Of a DNA stretch of 64,000 bases, positions 23,345 through 37,200 are shown piece after piece. Below the pieces are notes generated by a model, which saw only the letters and a program-made list of their open reading frames with translations, was not told the DNA's origin and ran no database searches. Every line of letters starts with the position of its first letter. The first letter of the stretch is position 1. Where the stretch lies: contig CM065182.1 of assembly GCA_033026295.1 (NCBI GenBank), positions 8,370,001 through 8,434,000 of the forward strand. Reading direction: 5' to 3'. The position numbers and the translations under genes were made by a program. Source of the stretch: Channa striata (taxonomy: Eukaryota; Chordata; Actinopteri; Anabantiformes; Channidae).

Positions 23345-26300
23345 GAAGGAGGAGAGAAGCCAGGAATTGTTTCAGACAGGAATGGCCTGATGGGACAGCG
23401 CAGCATGAGGTCTTGGCCAAGAGAAACACACAGCGAGCCAAGGAGTGAACACATGTCCTCGATTTTCCAAATGCAGTGACAAGTTTACTCCATTACAAGT
23501 TTGCCCACTTTCCTACTACAGTTGTCTGAGCGCATTAACTGGACATTCACGGCGCGGCAGAACGGCCTCAGCTAAAGTGACCGTGAGTGTGGGGCTGTTA
23601 GCCTGTCACAAAAACGTGTTACAATCATGTCCGGAAGACACAGATCATCATTTGTAAACCTGAAAGTGTTGAAATCATCGGAGCTGAAAATGAACAAAGT
23701 TGTTCCTCTTTGACATTGCAAACCCCCCAAATTTGTTGATCTTGCCATGTGGCGTAGCCGAGCAGCCTGTCAGACGCGGCAGATCCCCGTGCAGGACGTT
23801 CACTTTACATTTCTCCACAGTTATATCATGGCACAGATGAACGTCTTTCACAATTCAAGCTACTGGCAAAAATGCTGTAAGGTCGGCCAAAACACATAGA
23901 CTAAACGGCTCCATAAAGAGAGAGCAACTGACACACTGCAGGTATGGTCCGTTAACTTCAGATGTTACCGAGAATATTTTATATAAGTTTATGTTTCAAC
24001 ATTTGGCAGCCGATAAATATTTAAATTCCTTTGATTTTGTTGCCTGTAGGTTGAAGAGTTCATTGAAATACACACTGAATTTACAGCAGATGAAGTTGCT
24101 TCAATAATGTTGTACCAGCTCCACTTTGTTGTTCAGTGGACAATAATTTGTGGACGCCCTAATACATCCTTAAAAAATCTTTTGAGAGAGGAAAATAAAG
24201 CTAAGAAAAGATCATCGTAGTATATTTTTCTTTCAGTTGCATGTGCCACATGTAATTCATTAAGCATGTGATCCTCTCTGAAGTGCCGTGTTCTTAGCCC
24301 ATCCTGAAGCTGCCAGATTTCATTGTTTGCATTAAAAAAGCTGCTGCTGTCTGACATGGCAATGACGAATGACAACACTGACTTTTCCATACCCTGTTTC
24401 AGCATGTCAAATACTTCTTTTTGTGTCCATGTTTTGTTTAGTTATAATCAGAAGTCAGAGTGATGATGATGACTTTAGCATTGACTAACTCCTCTCCCCT
24501 GACAATATTAAACTTTGATAGTATTGTATATTAAATGTAATAGGAGAAATATTTTAAAATGTTAGTGATAATTGACATAAAAACAACAAACCAAAAACCC
24601 TTTAACTAACCTGCTAATTTTAATTTTACTTTTAACATCAGCTACTGGCTTTATTTTTCACTAACTTCTAGACCAAAACCAAAAGTGTGCTGTATATGCT
24701 TTATTTAAAAAAATTAAAAGAATTTTAATACTGTGTCCAAATATCGAAAAAAACAAACAAACAAATAATTAAAAATACAAACAAATAATCTCTAAAATGT
24801 AAAATTTGACAAATCCAATACTACAATATTAGAGATGAAACACATCAAAGACCAAAAACTAAGAAAGACCAAAAAAAAAGCACCTTTACAAAACATTTTA
24901 CTGTAACTTCAATACTACTGCAGCACCTAATGTTAATATGATTTTGATGCTTGGATGCCATGGACTCCACTAGACCTCTGAAGGTCTTTTCCAGCATATC
25001 CTACAGATGTATGATTGAATTTGATTTCTATGAAGAGGTGAACTTGAATCACACACATACACAAACCCAGCAATTCACTTGACGTAAAAGAAAAAGTGAA
25101 TCTTCAGACAAAACCACTTTCTTCTGTGATCCAGCTCTGATGCTCCCTTGCATGTTGTAGGAAGTTTTAGCAGCGGACACAGGTCAGCATTAGCCCTACA
25201 CAGTAGCTCCTCTACCTTTGCTCTCTACAGGCATCAATGAGACTTGGTCACCCATGATAACTCTGGGTGGGTGCAGACCAAGAACATCTCACATGAGTCA
25301 CATACAGTTTGGAAATTGCTCTGAAACATCTGTGTAGCAACGCCAATTTGACAAAGTCGCTCAAATCCGTACGCTTTCCCAAGTTCAAGGACAATATGTG
25401 TCATTGTACTGAGATAATCGATGTTATTCTCATCATCTGTCAGAGTTACTAACATTACCGTTGAATAATGTAAAGAGAGCTCCAGTCAGATAAAGCTGCT
25501 AGGAAACGGAGTGTCAGTTAAACATCCAGGCAGCTGGATGCTTCACTGTTTCCTGCGTCTGTCTGCCTGAGATCTGTGGGCCAGAACTTGTTGCTAGACT
25601 GATCTACAGCTGCGTGTGGCTGCTGGAAGTCCAGCCTTTCCTCACACCCAAATGCCATAATTTTTCTAGAATCACTGCTCTAATCCCCTCCCAACACAAG
25701 ACAATGGTAGCTGCTGATTTACTGTTCTGCGATGATCAGACTGAAGAGCTTTCAACACTGAGTTACAGTCACTGGTGTATATGACATCTGGTGCTAAGTC
25801 TGCATTTAAAACTCGATTTTCTTAATGAAATAAAGATGAAAATCCTTAATATAATCCTTCTATAGGCTTTTGGCTTTAGTTTGTATACACATAAATCACA
25901 GATCTAATCAGTGAAAGACAAAATTACACTATAACTGCCTTGAGTGTAAAAGTGGGTAAAACACAACCGACTGTGGAATCACAATGACAAAACCAGAGTC
26001 AATCTCTTACTATGACTGTAAATTAGTGACTTTTTGCTTTACAGTTTTATAGTTTTTTTTTTTTCTTCTTTACATCACTGTCTTTTCTCTTCAGTGGGGG
26101 ATGAACGTGGAATTTAAATTTGTTTACTTTTAGTTTGCTCTGTAACCCATTTCATCGGGATAATGAATTCGCCCTTAGAGAATCGTGTTAAAAATTATGG
26201 AATGCCACTCATGCATGCACACACCACCATGAGCTGTTCACACACATTTCAAACATTGCCAAAGTTGTTTTCTGCTACTCTGTACAGAACGTTTGCTGAT

Positions 26301-28407
26301 TTGACGGGAGTAAACAGCAAATTACCTTTAATCGCTTGCGAGCAGAAAACACAGAAACTGGAGAACGGAAAGAGCCTACGGTGGGATCTGCTGAATAAAG
26401 ACTGAATTTCACGTAAATTAGCCAGTTATATTTTCATGATTGACCACAGGGTCACACACATAGTTTGAAGGAACTTAAGATAATCCGAAGATACTAACCA
26501 ATACATTTACATACATTTTGTGCTTTACTTCTTGTTTCATATTTGAGGGATATATTGCACATTTACTCTGCATAGAATTGTCAGAAAATGGATTTCCATT
26601 GATTTATTTTGGTTATGAATGTGCATTCATAACTAAATGTTGACAAAACAGTAATTAATTCAATGTGCTATATGTTTAATATTTCTCTATCAATTTGAGG
26701 AATACAATCATATCAAAATGAGGTTGGTTGCCTTAACTAATCTATAAAATGATAATACATGCAATGAGCTACATTTCTGACTAATGTTCACATATTCAGA
26801 TATTTTTTGGATAAAAACTGAGATTCTATCTGAAATCTTGATCAGTTATTCATGGACTTACTATCGAGAGACAAACCGTGCAGATGCACAGACAGAAAAT
26901 GATGTCTCCCTATAGAGATTCTGACAACGCAGCTCTGGATGCATCTATCAACTCCGAGCACTGATCATTTCCAGTGCTTTCCTTTTCCCCAACTTCAAAA
27001 TCTCTAAAATTCACATATTTTTTTTCTAGTAAAAAAAGTAAAGTGCATAATTATGGCTGTGTCACTACAATACCTGGGTTGCTGACTAACGAAGAAAGAA
27101 TGGCCAAATCAATCCAAATGGTGGAAACACGTTTTATAATGACACTCGCAAAAAACTAATCAGCACCAGTGGGACTATTAGATTGGTGCGTTGTTACTAA
27201 GGAGTGAATATGAAAGGAGTAAACATACAAACGGACTGAGGCAACGTGAGTCAGAGGACTTAAAGTTCCCTCTCTTCTGCTTCATCTTAAAACAAGCATG
27301 TGAGTAATACTGTTAAGCGTACTCAGAAATCGGAGGACCTCCGTTGGCCCATTTTGCCCTGGTTCTCCGGCGCTGACAGTTTGTGATACTCCCTTGTTTT
27401 GCATAATGTACATTCATATCCAACAGGACTGATGCCATAGAAAAGGAAGAGAGGGAGAGCAGGAGGTTGACCAACATGAAAAAGGCAAACAGCTTTTTCT
27501 AATTGAAGCTAAAAAAGCAGGATGCACTGATGCCTTGAGTTGCACAAGCTTAGTTTTTGTGATGCTCCACCAATTTCCTCAAGAGAGATTTTTTTTTCTC
27601 ACTCCCACCACAGGGATCAGGGTCACATACAGAAAAGTATGAGGACAGTTTGGGCTGATTTCAAAATCAAAAGTTTTTGAAAAGCCACATTTTTGGACTG
27701 ATTACATCCTTGTTGTAAAAGTGTCAGCAGGCCAACAACACAGAGATGATTGATAGAGTCTGAATTTCATGTTTGGAGCAAAGTTCACACTTGGGATTGG
27801 AGTTTTTCTTATGCAAACCACAAAAAAGTCTTGATAATTTTTTTAAAGAAAACCACAAACAGATTATACTGGAATACAGTGCTAATATTTTTTTCACAAA
27901 ATTACAATAAGCTGAAGTCAGGCATTTTCAGGCTGCTGTACTCAGCACTAAACCACATGTTGACAGTTATTTGCTGCTCATCTGTTTTGTATTGGTTGAA
28001 ATTTGCAAAAAATGTAAATTAAAAAAATCTTAACACTGAAAATTGGAGCCAGAAACACCCCGTTTAATGCTCGATGTTGCTCTTATGGGGTTTAAAAATA
28101 AAATTTTAGGAGACAATTACTGCTGATAACACCCTTGATTGCCATTGAAATAACGAGGCCCAGCTTTAATCGGAAAAACACGTGTTGTCCCAGCATACAT
28201 GCGCTCTCACACAAACACATACTTGAAAGTCCCTCGCGTCACAGAGATGACAGGATCCTCCAGATTCATCACTGTCTCTCTCTCTTCATTCTGTCATTCG
28301 AACTCTGTGACTCTGCATCAGCCTTTCGGCTCTCCAGCTCTTACTGCTGCCAAACACAAAACCTCTCATGTTTGTAGAGGACGGGCTCAGGCACGAGATT
28401 CAACCTG

Positions 28408-28408
<1 letters not shown>

Positions 28409-28448
<40 letters not shown>
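28409..28448. repeat. (TG)n microsatellite, about 20 units
   Basis: Uninterrupted 40-base TG tract, with the (TG)n at 5876-5913 one of the two longest pure dinucleotide tracts in the window. Confidence 0.95.
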
Positions 28449-28451
<3 letters not shown>

Positions 28452-31255
28452 TAGGTTTCTGGCAGTGAGTCCATCACTGTTTTAAAGTCACACGTGAATG
28501 CCCGAGCTTGCTCCGTGTCAAGACCTCGGCTAACTTTGCACAGGGTGCATGAGGAGCCATAACAACTATTACACATTAGTTTAATGAGAAGTTTCATAAT
28601 AGTGATCTCATTTTGACTAAGGAAGAACAGAAACAGTAAAGGGCACAAAGAGTAAAATGTTTCAGTTATGAGCAGTAACAAGAAAAAAAATTAATTATTA
28701 TTCCAATATAACAATAAAAAGCAATATGTCAGTCAATTAAGAGAAAACAATGGATTTATTCTGTTGTATGTGTGTGTGTGTAAAGAGAGACAACAGTTGT
28801 GCAACATCCACAAGAGGAAACCTGCTGTAATGGGAAATCTGTGTCTGCACAGTAAATAGGCCTTGTCACATAACCTGCAGAACACAACTTTCATGATCGT
28901 AGCCAAACTCTCTGCAAACAAACGTAGTGTGAGATGGATGAAGTATGATGTCTGTCAACAAGTCCATGTGTGCTTGCAGAGCCTGTAATTGTAATCAGGG
29001 CTGGTATGTCAATATGTCAATGCCTAAATATGGATTATATTGTACAGGTTGAAAATTGCAAGATGTTTAAGCAGAACTGATTTCACGTCTGAAAAAAGGA
29101 AAAGCTGCTATGCAGACTCTTGTTCAACACTAACAAAATGCACCTACCATCAGAATTATAGCTCAATAATTAACACTACATATGTTGTTTATGTAATCTG
29201 TCCAAACCTCAAACTGTAAGTTTAACAATTCATCTTTGTTCCAGTACATACAGCTTTCCTGTTCACAGGGTGCCTTGCAGGGGGGTCGGGGGTGCAACGC
29301 TGCAACAAACCAAAACCAGTTGTTTTTTTTGGTCTCTGTGATTTCAATAGGAACATCATATTTCAACATGGTTTTATGAAAACAACAACATCAATACCAA
29401 AAAGACTCTACAAAACATTGAAAGCTTATCCATTATTTTTTGACAAACTTCATTTTGAAAAGGTCAACAGCAAGTTCAAGTCCTGACATTTTTCTTCACT
29501 TCATTGGAATGGATGCAGAAATGTATGACTGTATCTTAATTTAAATGATTTACATGAATCATCTTACCTCCAAAGAGGAGTGAGAATATTTTGTAGCTTT
29601 TCATTGTGATTAAACTAAATGAACCTTTAATTGACATTCAAGACCTCTACGTGGTTTAAAATGTTTTACCTAATCACCTGGACTCCAGGAAGCTGTCGTT
29701 TACTCAGTGACTCATTTAAATATAATTTGCCAGTTGAATCAGTTAAACTAGTGTTTTTGTGCATATTACACTTCATCCAATTTAAGTGTTTACGCTAGTA
29801 AACTAACCTTTCAATCAAACTGTCTAAACTCCCAATGTGATTGATTCGAAAGTTATTTTACTTTCCACACCATTGCATTACTCTGGCTAAATGTTCTTTT
29901 ACACAGAAAATCACCTAAATCAGGAAAGAGAAAGCTGAGAATATAACATCAGATCTGGCCGCGCGCTTTGGATAACGTCCAGATGTTGATCTAAGGCTGC
30001 TGCTTCTTTCACTCATCAGTCAGAGTGACCATGCAGGCCCAGCAGTTAAAGTCTGGTCCAGGCCATTCTTTTTAGTTGTCTTACTTTACATAACCACCCA
30101 CAACGGCATCCAATGGAGGTCAACGTAAGAACAAACCATCAACAGGCCACTGACAGGCAAAGAATGGGAAAAGCCACGGGACAGGAAGGAAACTAAATTG
30201 CCAACAGTAAAGAAAATCTCCGGAAGGGCATTTATTCGGGGATATTAACAGGGAACTTTAATTTTTTTATGTATATGTTTCATGTATTTTAATAAAATGT
30301 GTTTTGTACTGCACTTGAGCTTCACTTTGCAGAATGATCGATGCAGAGTTTAAAACAATAAAGCTGTTTCACTTACATCTACTGAAGGCAGCTCAATTTA
30401 AATTTTGAAAGGCTTGAAAGCAAAAGGTGATCCAGGAACTTAGACAACTCTGAAATGTAAGACTGAAACCAGCGGAGCAGTGTGAGTAGACCATTCGGTG
30501 AATAGGAGACATATTAGGATCTCCCTCTAATGCTGCTTACATTGCATATAGATTCAGAAATTTGCAATGAATCACAAGGACTGGATGCAGTTTGAAGAAA
30601 TTTTAATTACTTTATATAGACTGCAGTATATGTTTTCTCTTGTCTATTGTTTCAGCAGTTTTTCGTTTTCTTATGTAGCACATTGCAAACAATGTTTGCC
30701 ATATGTATCTTAGAGGAAAGTTTTCCTTTGTGTAAATGAATCAGTGCAGCAGTGTTTTCGTGTCCTAAAAAGCTGGTGTGGAAAGCATGCATGTGAAATC
30801 CTTCGTAAAATTACTGGAGGCAATACAAACTACCTTCACAGATGTTGTTTTAGGCCCCCAGCTTTAAAAAGGATTCACTATCACATTATCTTTCCATCTG
30901 GTTTGTACAGTTTGTGGCCCCTGTTTGTCATGCTGGGAACTGGTTCCAGTGCCTAAGCCAAGATCCAGCACTGAAGAAAGTCCCAAACATCCCCGTTTCC
31001 AACCTGTTATGGATGTGTCATCGATCCATCTTTTTGTTGCAGGAAATACAACATGTTGATCCTGATACTGGTAAATTGAATATTCTATTGTAAGATTTAG
31101 ATATAACTGAACACAAATGGTTGTGGAATGCTCAGTAAGGAGGTCACTGCCTTTTCTGAGTGGAAACATTCATGTTTGTCTGCAGGTTGTATGTCATCTG
31201 CTGAAACATCTCCTGATCTTACGTCATGGTCTCCTGTTTCACCTCCTGTCCCAAG

Positions 31256-31350
31256 CTTTTATTTTGTAGCCCCTCTGCTGCACTTCCTGTTCCCTAGTTA
31301 ATTTTGTCAATTTCACCACCAATCACCCTGATTGTTTTCACATGTCCCCC
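31256..31350. repeat. Dispersed repeat fragment, matches 56716-56812
   Basis: Shares a block order with 56716-56812: CTTTTATTTTG, then CACTTCCTGTTCC-TAGTT (ATTTCCTGTTCCATAGTT in the other copy), then GATTGTTTTCACATGTCCCC (ATTGTTTTCACCTGTGCCCC in the other). It resembles an abundant fish dispersed repeat whose class I cannot assign with certainty. Confidence 0.55.
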
Positions 31351-31758
31351 GTGCTAGGATCCTATTGCTCCAAATGAAAGTTCCAGACCTCTCCTGAACC
31401 TCAACTCTACTTTCTGCAAGTTCCCCTTGACCTCGGGATTTGGACTGGATTGTTGGACTTTGCACTGAGATGTTGAATACCTTGATCTGGATGTTTGGAC
31501 TAGAGATCTCATAGATTTTGATTTTAATTCTTTGGACATTCTATGAGTGAACTGGATTTTTGGAACTTTAAGTTTGGAAATTGGACTAGTTAGTAATTTG
31601 TTTTTGTTGTTTGGGGACACTGTTTTTTTACAAGTCTGCACCCAATTTTGTCATCTGCCTTCATTCATCCAATCAGCTGGTCTTCATTATCTCACTCTCA
31701 GGATGCCCTCACCCATGTTTGTGAACCATCTGCTGCATAATCACAATCAGTCTGGTTT

Positions 31759-32010
31759 TTGCAGCGTGTCATCCACTCTGCTGAGAAGGTGATCGGCTGT
31801 AACTTCCCATGTCTTCAGGAGCTGTACGTCTCTAAGACCCGGACACGAGAAGCCAAGATTGCAGCCGAACCTTCTCATCCCAGACATAAACTCTTTCTGC
31901 CCCTTCCCTCTGGCAAGAGGCTCAGATCCATTAAGACCAGGACCTCACAGCACAAGAACAGTTTCTTCCCCACTGCAGTCAGCATGCTAAACAGTGACCA
32001 CCCCCCCTCC
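31759..32010 (+). mobile_element. LINE remnant: C-terminal end of a reverse transcriptase ORF (L2/Rex-like)
   Basis: The translated segment begins QRVIHSAEKVIGC, continues LQELYVSKTRTREAKI, and ends with the block HKLFLPLPSGKRLRSI and KNSFFPTAVSMLN. This is the typical C-terminus of fish L2/Rex1-class non-LTR retrotransposon ORF2 (HP-H-LF-LPSGRR-RS...RT-R-K-SFFP-AV-LN). Upstream parts are missing, so it is a 5'-truncated, dead fragment. The portion that would precede it in an intact ORF is represented by a different fragment at 63847-63948. Confidence 0.75.
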
Positions 32011-32253
32011 GAAACTCACAGTCACTGTAACTTTCCAAGCTGCAGGCTATTTTTCACTACATACAGGCAGAATTTCAGAATCACTATCAAACAATTTCCA
32101 TCTAAAGGTGCACTTAATTATGTTTGTCATTGGTAAGGAGCGTTATTATGGAGGCAGTGGTCTCTGTGTGGTAGCTCAAGACAATTCAGAGAAAAATAAA
32201 ACTTGCCAAAACCCAAAAACACAGATAGCAGAAAGAGGTGGTCCAACATGTAG

Positions 32254-32454
32254 GGGAAGCTGCCTCAGCTAGATGAAGAGTATCATAAAGAGGTCATATC
32301 CTTGCTAAACCACACACGGGAAGGAGAAATCATCTTGCAGAAGATGAAGGAGGCCTTTGAGTATAGACATCAGCTCATCCACAATCCAGATGAATATCGC
32401 ATTGTAATCCATTTTTTCCAAGGCTGCTGCATAAATACTGCAAAAATTTTGTGA
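32254..32454 (+). pseudogene. Coding-like gene fragment, 66 codons, no start codon
   Basis: An open frame bounded by TAG (32251-32253) and TGA (32452-32454) without an ATG near its beginning. It reads LDEEYHKEVISLLNHTREGE, then IILQKMKEAFEYRHQLIHNP, then DEYRIVIHFF. The composition (acidic/basic helix-like, K-M-x-x-x-F-x-Y-R-x-x-L-I-H spacing) resembles the region preceding the main domain in a multicopy fish family annotated as SAMD3-like. That resemblance is from memory and uncertain. It is probably an isolated exon remnant or part of a transposon-captured sequence. No splice partners are recognised. Confidence 0.4.
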
Positions 32455-34091
32455 AATCACAGTTAACAGAGAAAAGCTTTGCATACTCTTACTGAATAGG
32501 TACCTAGAATATTGTTATTTCATTCCTGTGTTATTGTAGATATTTTAAAAGACTTTAAGATTTTAGCTTCTTCATTGGGTTAGAAGAAGCTGCCAGACTA
32601 CTTCAGAGGTGTAACTTAATATTTCAGTGCAACTTGACAGCTAGCGCTATGATATCAGCACAAGCGATGATATTAATGTGCAACCGTTACATGAGTCAGA
32701 CCTTGGTGAGCAGAGCGACAAGGCGATTAAGGCGATGATTGTGTTGATTTTCAGTTTTTGGAAACATGGACGGGTTTGTCCATGACGTTCATCCATGTGT
32801 GAAGTGCAGTAGAAGTGCACTGGAAGAGGTTTTCAGCGCTTCTTGCCATCCATTTAGTGTCTTCAACACAGGTGTTTTAGTCGGAAGTGGGGTAGTGGAA
32901 ATTTGTGCAGTATGAATACAGTGAGTTCAGTGTGATTTAGGCATATGAGCAGGTGTCAGTAAACAACAGCCTTGTAAAGAATGAAGAAGTATGTTGTCAC
33001 ATTAATAAATCTGATACTCAGTATGACTTATACTAAATTGTATGAGTTTGTGGGTGACAGTGAATACAGCAAATGAAACCAAAAGATGCCTTGCAAAGTT
33101 GATTATGATGACTTTGAAATATCAAATACACTCTGGTCAAAATAAAAATTCATAAACTGTAAACTAAGTAAATAGGTTTCTTCTTCCTGTGATTATCATT
33201 TGTTTGGATGCAGTGTGAATCTGGCACAATCACAGGTAATGAAACACTGTGAGTTAGAAGTCAAATAACAGTAGTCCACTTCTTTAATTCCGAGAAACAG
33301 CATTTAAGGACAGTCTGAGCCGGACTGTCCCGTGCTCCTGTCAGGAAGCAGCATTATAATAAGTCACCTAAGACTGCAACTGCAGCAGTTCTAATTACAA
33401 TTACTGCACTTGTTCAGGAATGTATGACACCAAAATCAGTGACCTGTCGCTCTCAAGACTCGCCATTATATCCTTGTTTAAGGCAGCTCCGAGTTAGAAA
33501 CCACGGAAGGTGACTGAAAGATACGCATCATCGTTATGTGCTGAAATCCGGGTCACGGTGTCATCCAAGTCAGATGCGCTGTGATGCACACGACTTCTCT
33601 CCAGTCGTGTTCTTTTTTTTGACTGGTTGCCTCTGCTCATGATGTTCCTGGACTGGTGTCTTTGGGTAATGTTGTCACTAAATGCTTGCTGAGGTGAAAC
33701 TAACTGGAACTAACTTTCCCTTTTATATTTTGCTCTTACCAAAACCTGCTATGTTGATGCATTTTGATTTCCCTGTGGCCCTTGTAGTCATTTAGTAACT
33801 GATGTCTTCTTAATCAGTAAACTAAAAAGGGAAATATCACAACATTTTGCACACATGCATACTTGCTATAAGATTAAACTTGTTTGTTCCCAAGCATGCT
33901 TTACATTATTTGACCGTGAGTTGGAAAGTTATTCAGTTCCTGACCCTAATGCATCTGTTGTGAGACCAGTTTGTTACCACATGATGTTAAAAGGTCAATG
34001 CTGAAAAATTAAAGCAAACATATTATTCAACTAAACTCTCCATGAAATCTAACATGCTTATCCTGAATATAATACCAGACGTATTCAAGAA
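32455..34091. other. Intergenic, nothing recognised
   Basis: AT-rich sequence with no recognisable gene, RNA gene or mobile element. Confidence 0.5.
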
Positions 34092-34223
34092 GTAAATGGT
34101 AAATGGTCTGTACTCATAGCGCTTTTCTACCTAGTCGTGCTTTATACTGCTTTTTGTTTTCACGGTCACACACACTCATGATGAGCTGCTACACTCTCAG
34201 GGACACTTCGGCATGTGACCGGA
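34092..34223 (-). mobile_element. SINE-like fragment, antisense
   Basis: Contains GTAAATGGTAAATGGTCTGT followed by CATAGCGCTTTTCTACCTAG and, further on, AGGGACACTTCGGCATGTG. This is the antisense arrangement of a very common fish SINE tail (AGCGCTATATAAGT...CCATTTACC type). It is diverged; ends are approximate. Confidence 0.6.
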
Positions 34224-37200
34224 GACATGTGAATGCTCGTCCTTTATTCTGTCTGCAGGACACTTAATATAAGGCCACTTTCATGAAGCCTTCTTCCACT
34301 TTTGTGCCTGCAAACTTCGTCCTATGCTGAATTATGAAATCTATATGGAAAGGAAAAAGAGACTATACACACAAAACTCTCATTTTCATCTACCATGTTT
34401 AGGGAGTGCTTATTTGTCTAATGGTGATTGAATTTTTTTCTTCCTTTGACTCACGCCAAACAAATCAAAAATCAAACAATAAATTAAGCTATTTAAATGT
34501 CAGTAGACAATAGGAAATACACAGACGGGTGTTCAAAGGATAAACCTCACATGTTAAAATATAGACTTGGATCTAGTGTAATACCAGCTACGCCACCACC
34601 TTACTTTGGTTTGCACACCATACTGGATCTGAACCATCTCATAACTATCTTATGTAATAAAATATTTTTACATAATGAAATTATTTTAATGTTTAAATGT
34701 GTTGGTCTAACAATAGAGCCAAAATGTAAGTATTAAGAAACATGCCATAAACTGTGAGTTACTTAAACCCAAAGGTCAGGCGTTTGTCCAGTTTACCAGA
34801 TATCACCAACCTTTAATAACAACACAATGTATTTGCTTGAGTGGAAATATTAAAATTCAAGAATTAGTTCATTAGAGGGCAATGCATCACTTTGAGCTGC
34901 GATTATTCACATATTTTCTCCAAATTCTTGTTAGTACGACACAATTAATTTCTAATATTTTCAATACTCTGCACTGCTGTCAGATGACATTATCCAGCAT
35001 TATAAGACATTGCCCCTGTTGATGTCTGTCAAATTTTATCTAGCTTTTCCAGCGCTATTGAGTTGAAATTTAGTGAATTTACCGTGTTGCCATAAAGGCC
35101 AAAAGTTTCACAGAATTGTTACGTTTCCACCATGTTTGTTCTTCATGATTGAGGCAGCAGATCTTGACATTGATTCAGAAGGTAAGTCGTAGTCGTGAAA
35201 TGTTTTTTAATATACACAATAGGCAGCCAGGACTGAGAATGTAACATTACTTCCTTCTGCATGTACACTAGCAACTAATGCTTTACACAGATCCAGTCAT
35301 GGAGGGTTGCAGGTTCTTGTCCCGGACTCACTGTGGCCTTCCTGTGTTCTCTCTTCCTTTTTGCTATTGGCGATTCTAAAATCTAACAACAGGATAAGAT
35401 ATTACAAATAATGGATATTTCTCTTTCTTATAGCTGGAAATCGTCATTCACTTCTATTACCCATCTCTCTTACATATGCAGAATTGACAATAAATAAAAC
35501 TAAAACTAACATGTATATAATACTGCTTGATAATACAGTAGTTATCCCTTAAACAAAACATTTTGTTAGTAAGTATTTGTAGTTATGAAAGTACTTAATA
35601 TAGTGATGTACGTGTAAGATTATGAAGCTGTGTTTAGGTACAACAACAGTCTGAGCTGCTGGAAACTGAGCAGTTGTCACTCTGGGGTTAGAACCAGCAC
35701 CTTCAGGTGACAAGCTCATTTATCCAATAATTTAGGGCACCATTCCTCAATATATGTGGATAAAAACCACATGCAGTACAGTGGTACAGTACAAATACAG
35801 TGAGACACAGTGGATTTCATGCCTCACATTATTGACAGAACATTTGAATCTCACAGGGGCGAGTGTGGTGCCGTACTTTAAACAGGACACAGTCAAATTC
35901 ACACTCTCTGGTCAGAAGAAAATCCTGAACAGAAGGAAAGTATGAAAGATTTCAAAAACATTCAAACCACAGCGGCCATCCAGTGGTTAGCAGTGGTTGT
36001 TTTGATTCATGCAGCATTACAGAACATCCACAGTAAAAATAATCCTGCCCAGTCCGTCATGGCTTCGCTAAACACAAAGCTGGAAACGTGACTACGTCTG
36101 TCGGTCCGTTGGTTCGGAGCCAGCTGGCACTCAATCAGAATTACATCTAAAGTTACAAAGGGCTCAATAAAAAAGGGAAGGTGGTGTGTTAAGGAGAGAG
36201 TCCTCCTGTAAAACAAGACAGTTCATTACTATAAAAATTACTATAAAAACCAAACTGCAACTAAATACTTGGGGGCAATTTTAACAGCCTTTCTACATGG
36301 GGAAGGCTAATTTAACAAACAATTATTAGGGTCATATGGGAGGGCAGGGACAAACAACCCTTATTCACACTCTGTTTCCTCTAAAAATGCATAAAGTAAT
36401 GGAAAGAATATGAAAATATATAAAGTACAGACTTTGACATGATTGGACAACAGGTGGAGTCTTTAAATGTTTGGTTACGTAGGACAGGATTAACTTTGGC
36501 GTAACTGGCATTCTGACATGTCTGCATCTGTGCAATGACGTCACCAGCAGTGACTGCACAAAGTGTCGGATTATTCCGTCTGCAGACAGAATAAAATTCC
36601 AGGAAGTGGCGCATCAGGGGAATTTCATGGCTTTTTCAGTTTGTTGGCTGTCAGACTGACTGACCACATAAACGGGGCTCTGTAATTTAATAGATGCCCA
36701 GAAGGCTCAGTAAGTTCACCAACTGTCAAACAGCGAGACCTCAAATCAGCCTTCTCTGAGTGACTGTCAGAGATTTGAGGGACTGAACATTTTGGTTTCA
36801 AATTAAAGACGTTTGTGAAGAACAAATAGAAAATCCTGCGTGAATCGGGAAAAACTCTGCTCCCTTTTCAGTTGTTGTAATGTTGATGCAAGTTGTTTGA
36901 ACTTGAGCACGAATAGTTGGAGTTCCTGTTGATAAGATAACTTGACACTTCCTCAGTCTGGTTTGTGTTAAAGAAAAGGTCCAGTGTCAATCACTGCCCC
37001 CTGGAAACAGAGATACTGTAAATGACGTTCTTATACTGCGCGTGAAACACGTGAGTCTGAACACGAACAGACACAACGAAATAAAACCATTTCTGTTTGT
37101 TATAGGTCATTATGTAAGTAGATTTTATTCTTTTTCCTTAACTGTATGGACACATTTTAGTCAAAAGCAAAATAAGAGATGCAACACGGATGCAGATAAA

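Larger units (their letters stand above)
19746..31255. other. Intergenic desert, no gene recognised
   Basis: No exon chain or protein family is recognisable on either strand. It contains CA/GT/GA microsatellites (listed separately), A-rich stretches near 24.6-24.9 kb, and two segments that read like conserved non-coding sequence (about 22500-22760 and 28090-28170; an impression only). Two minus-strand open frames of normal amino-acid complexity occur at 24133-24405 and 25234-25455, but I cannot connect them to a family or to each other. Confidence 0.5.

Noticed and set aside
28199..28468. Open frame ending in a Val/Cys repeat
   Set aside because: The C-terminal part is only translation of the (TG)n microsatellite; not a gene.
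35290..35350. Possible V-SINE head (GGGTTGCAGGTTCTTGTCCC)
   Set aside because: Only about 20 bases resemble the tRNA-derived box B region; the diagnostic V-SINE core is absent.
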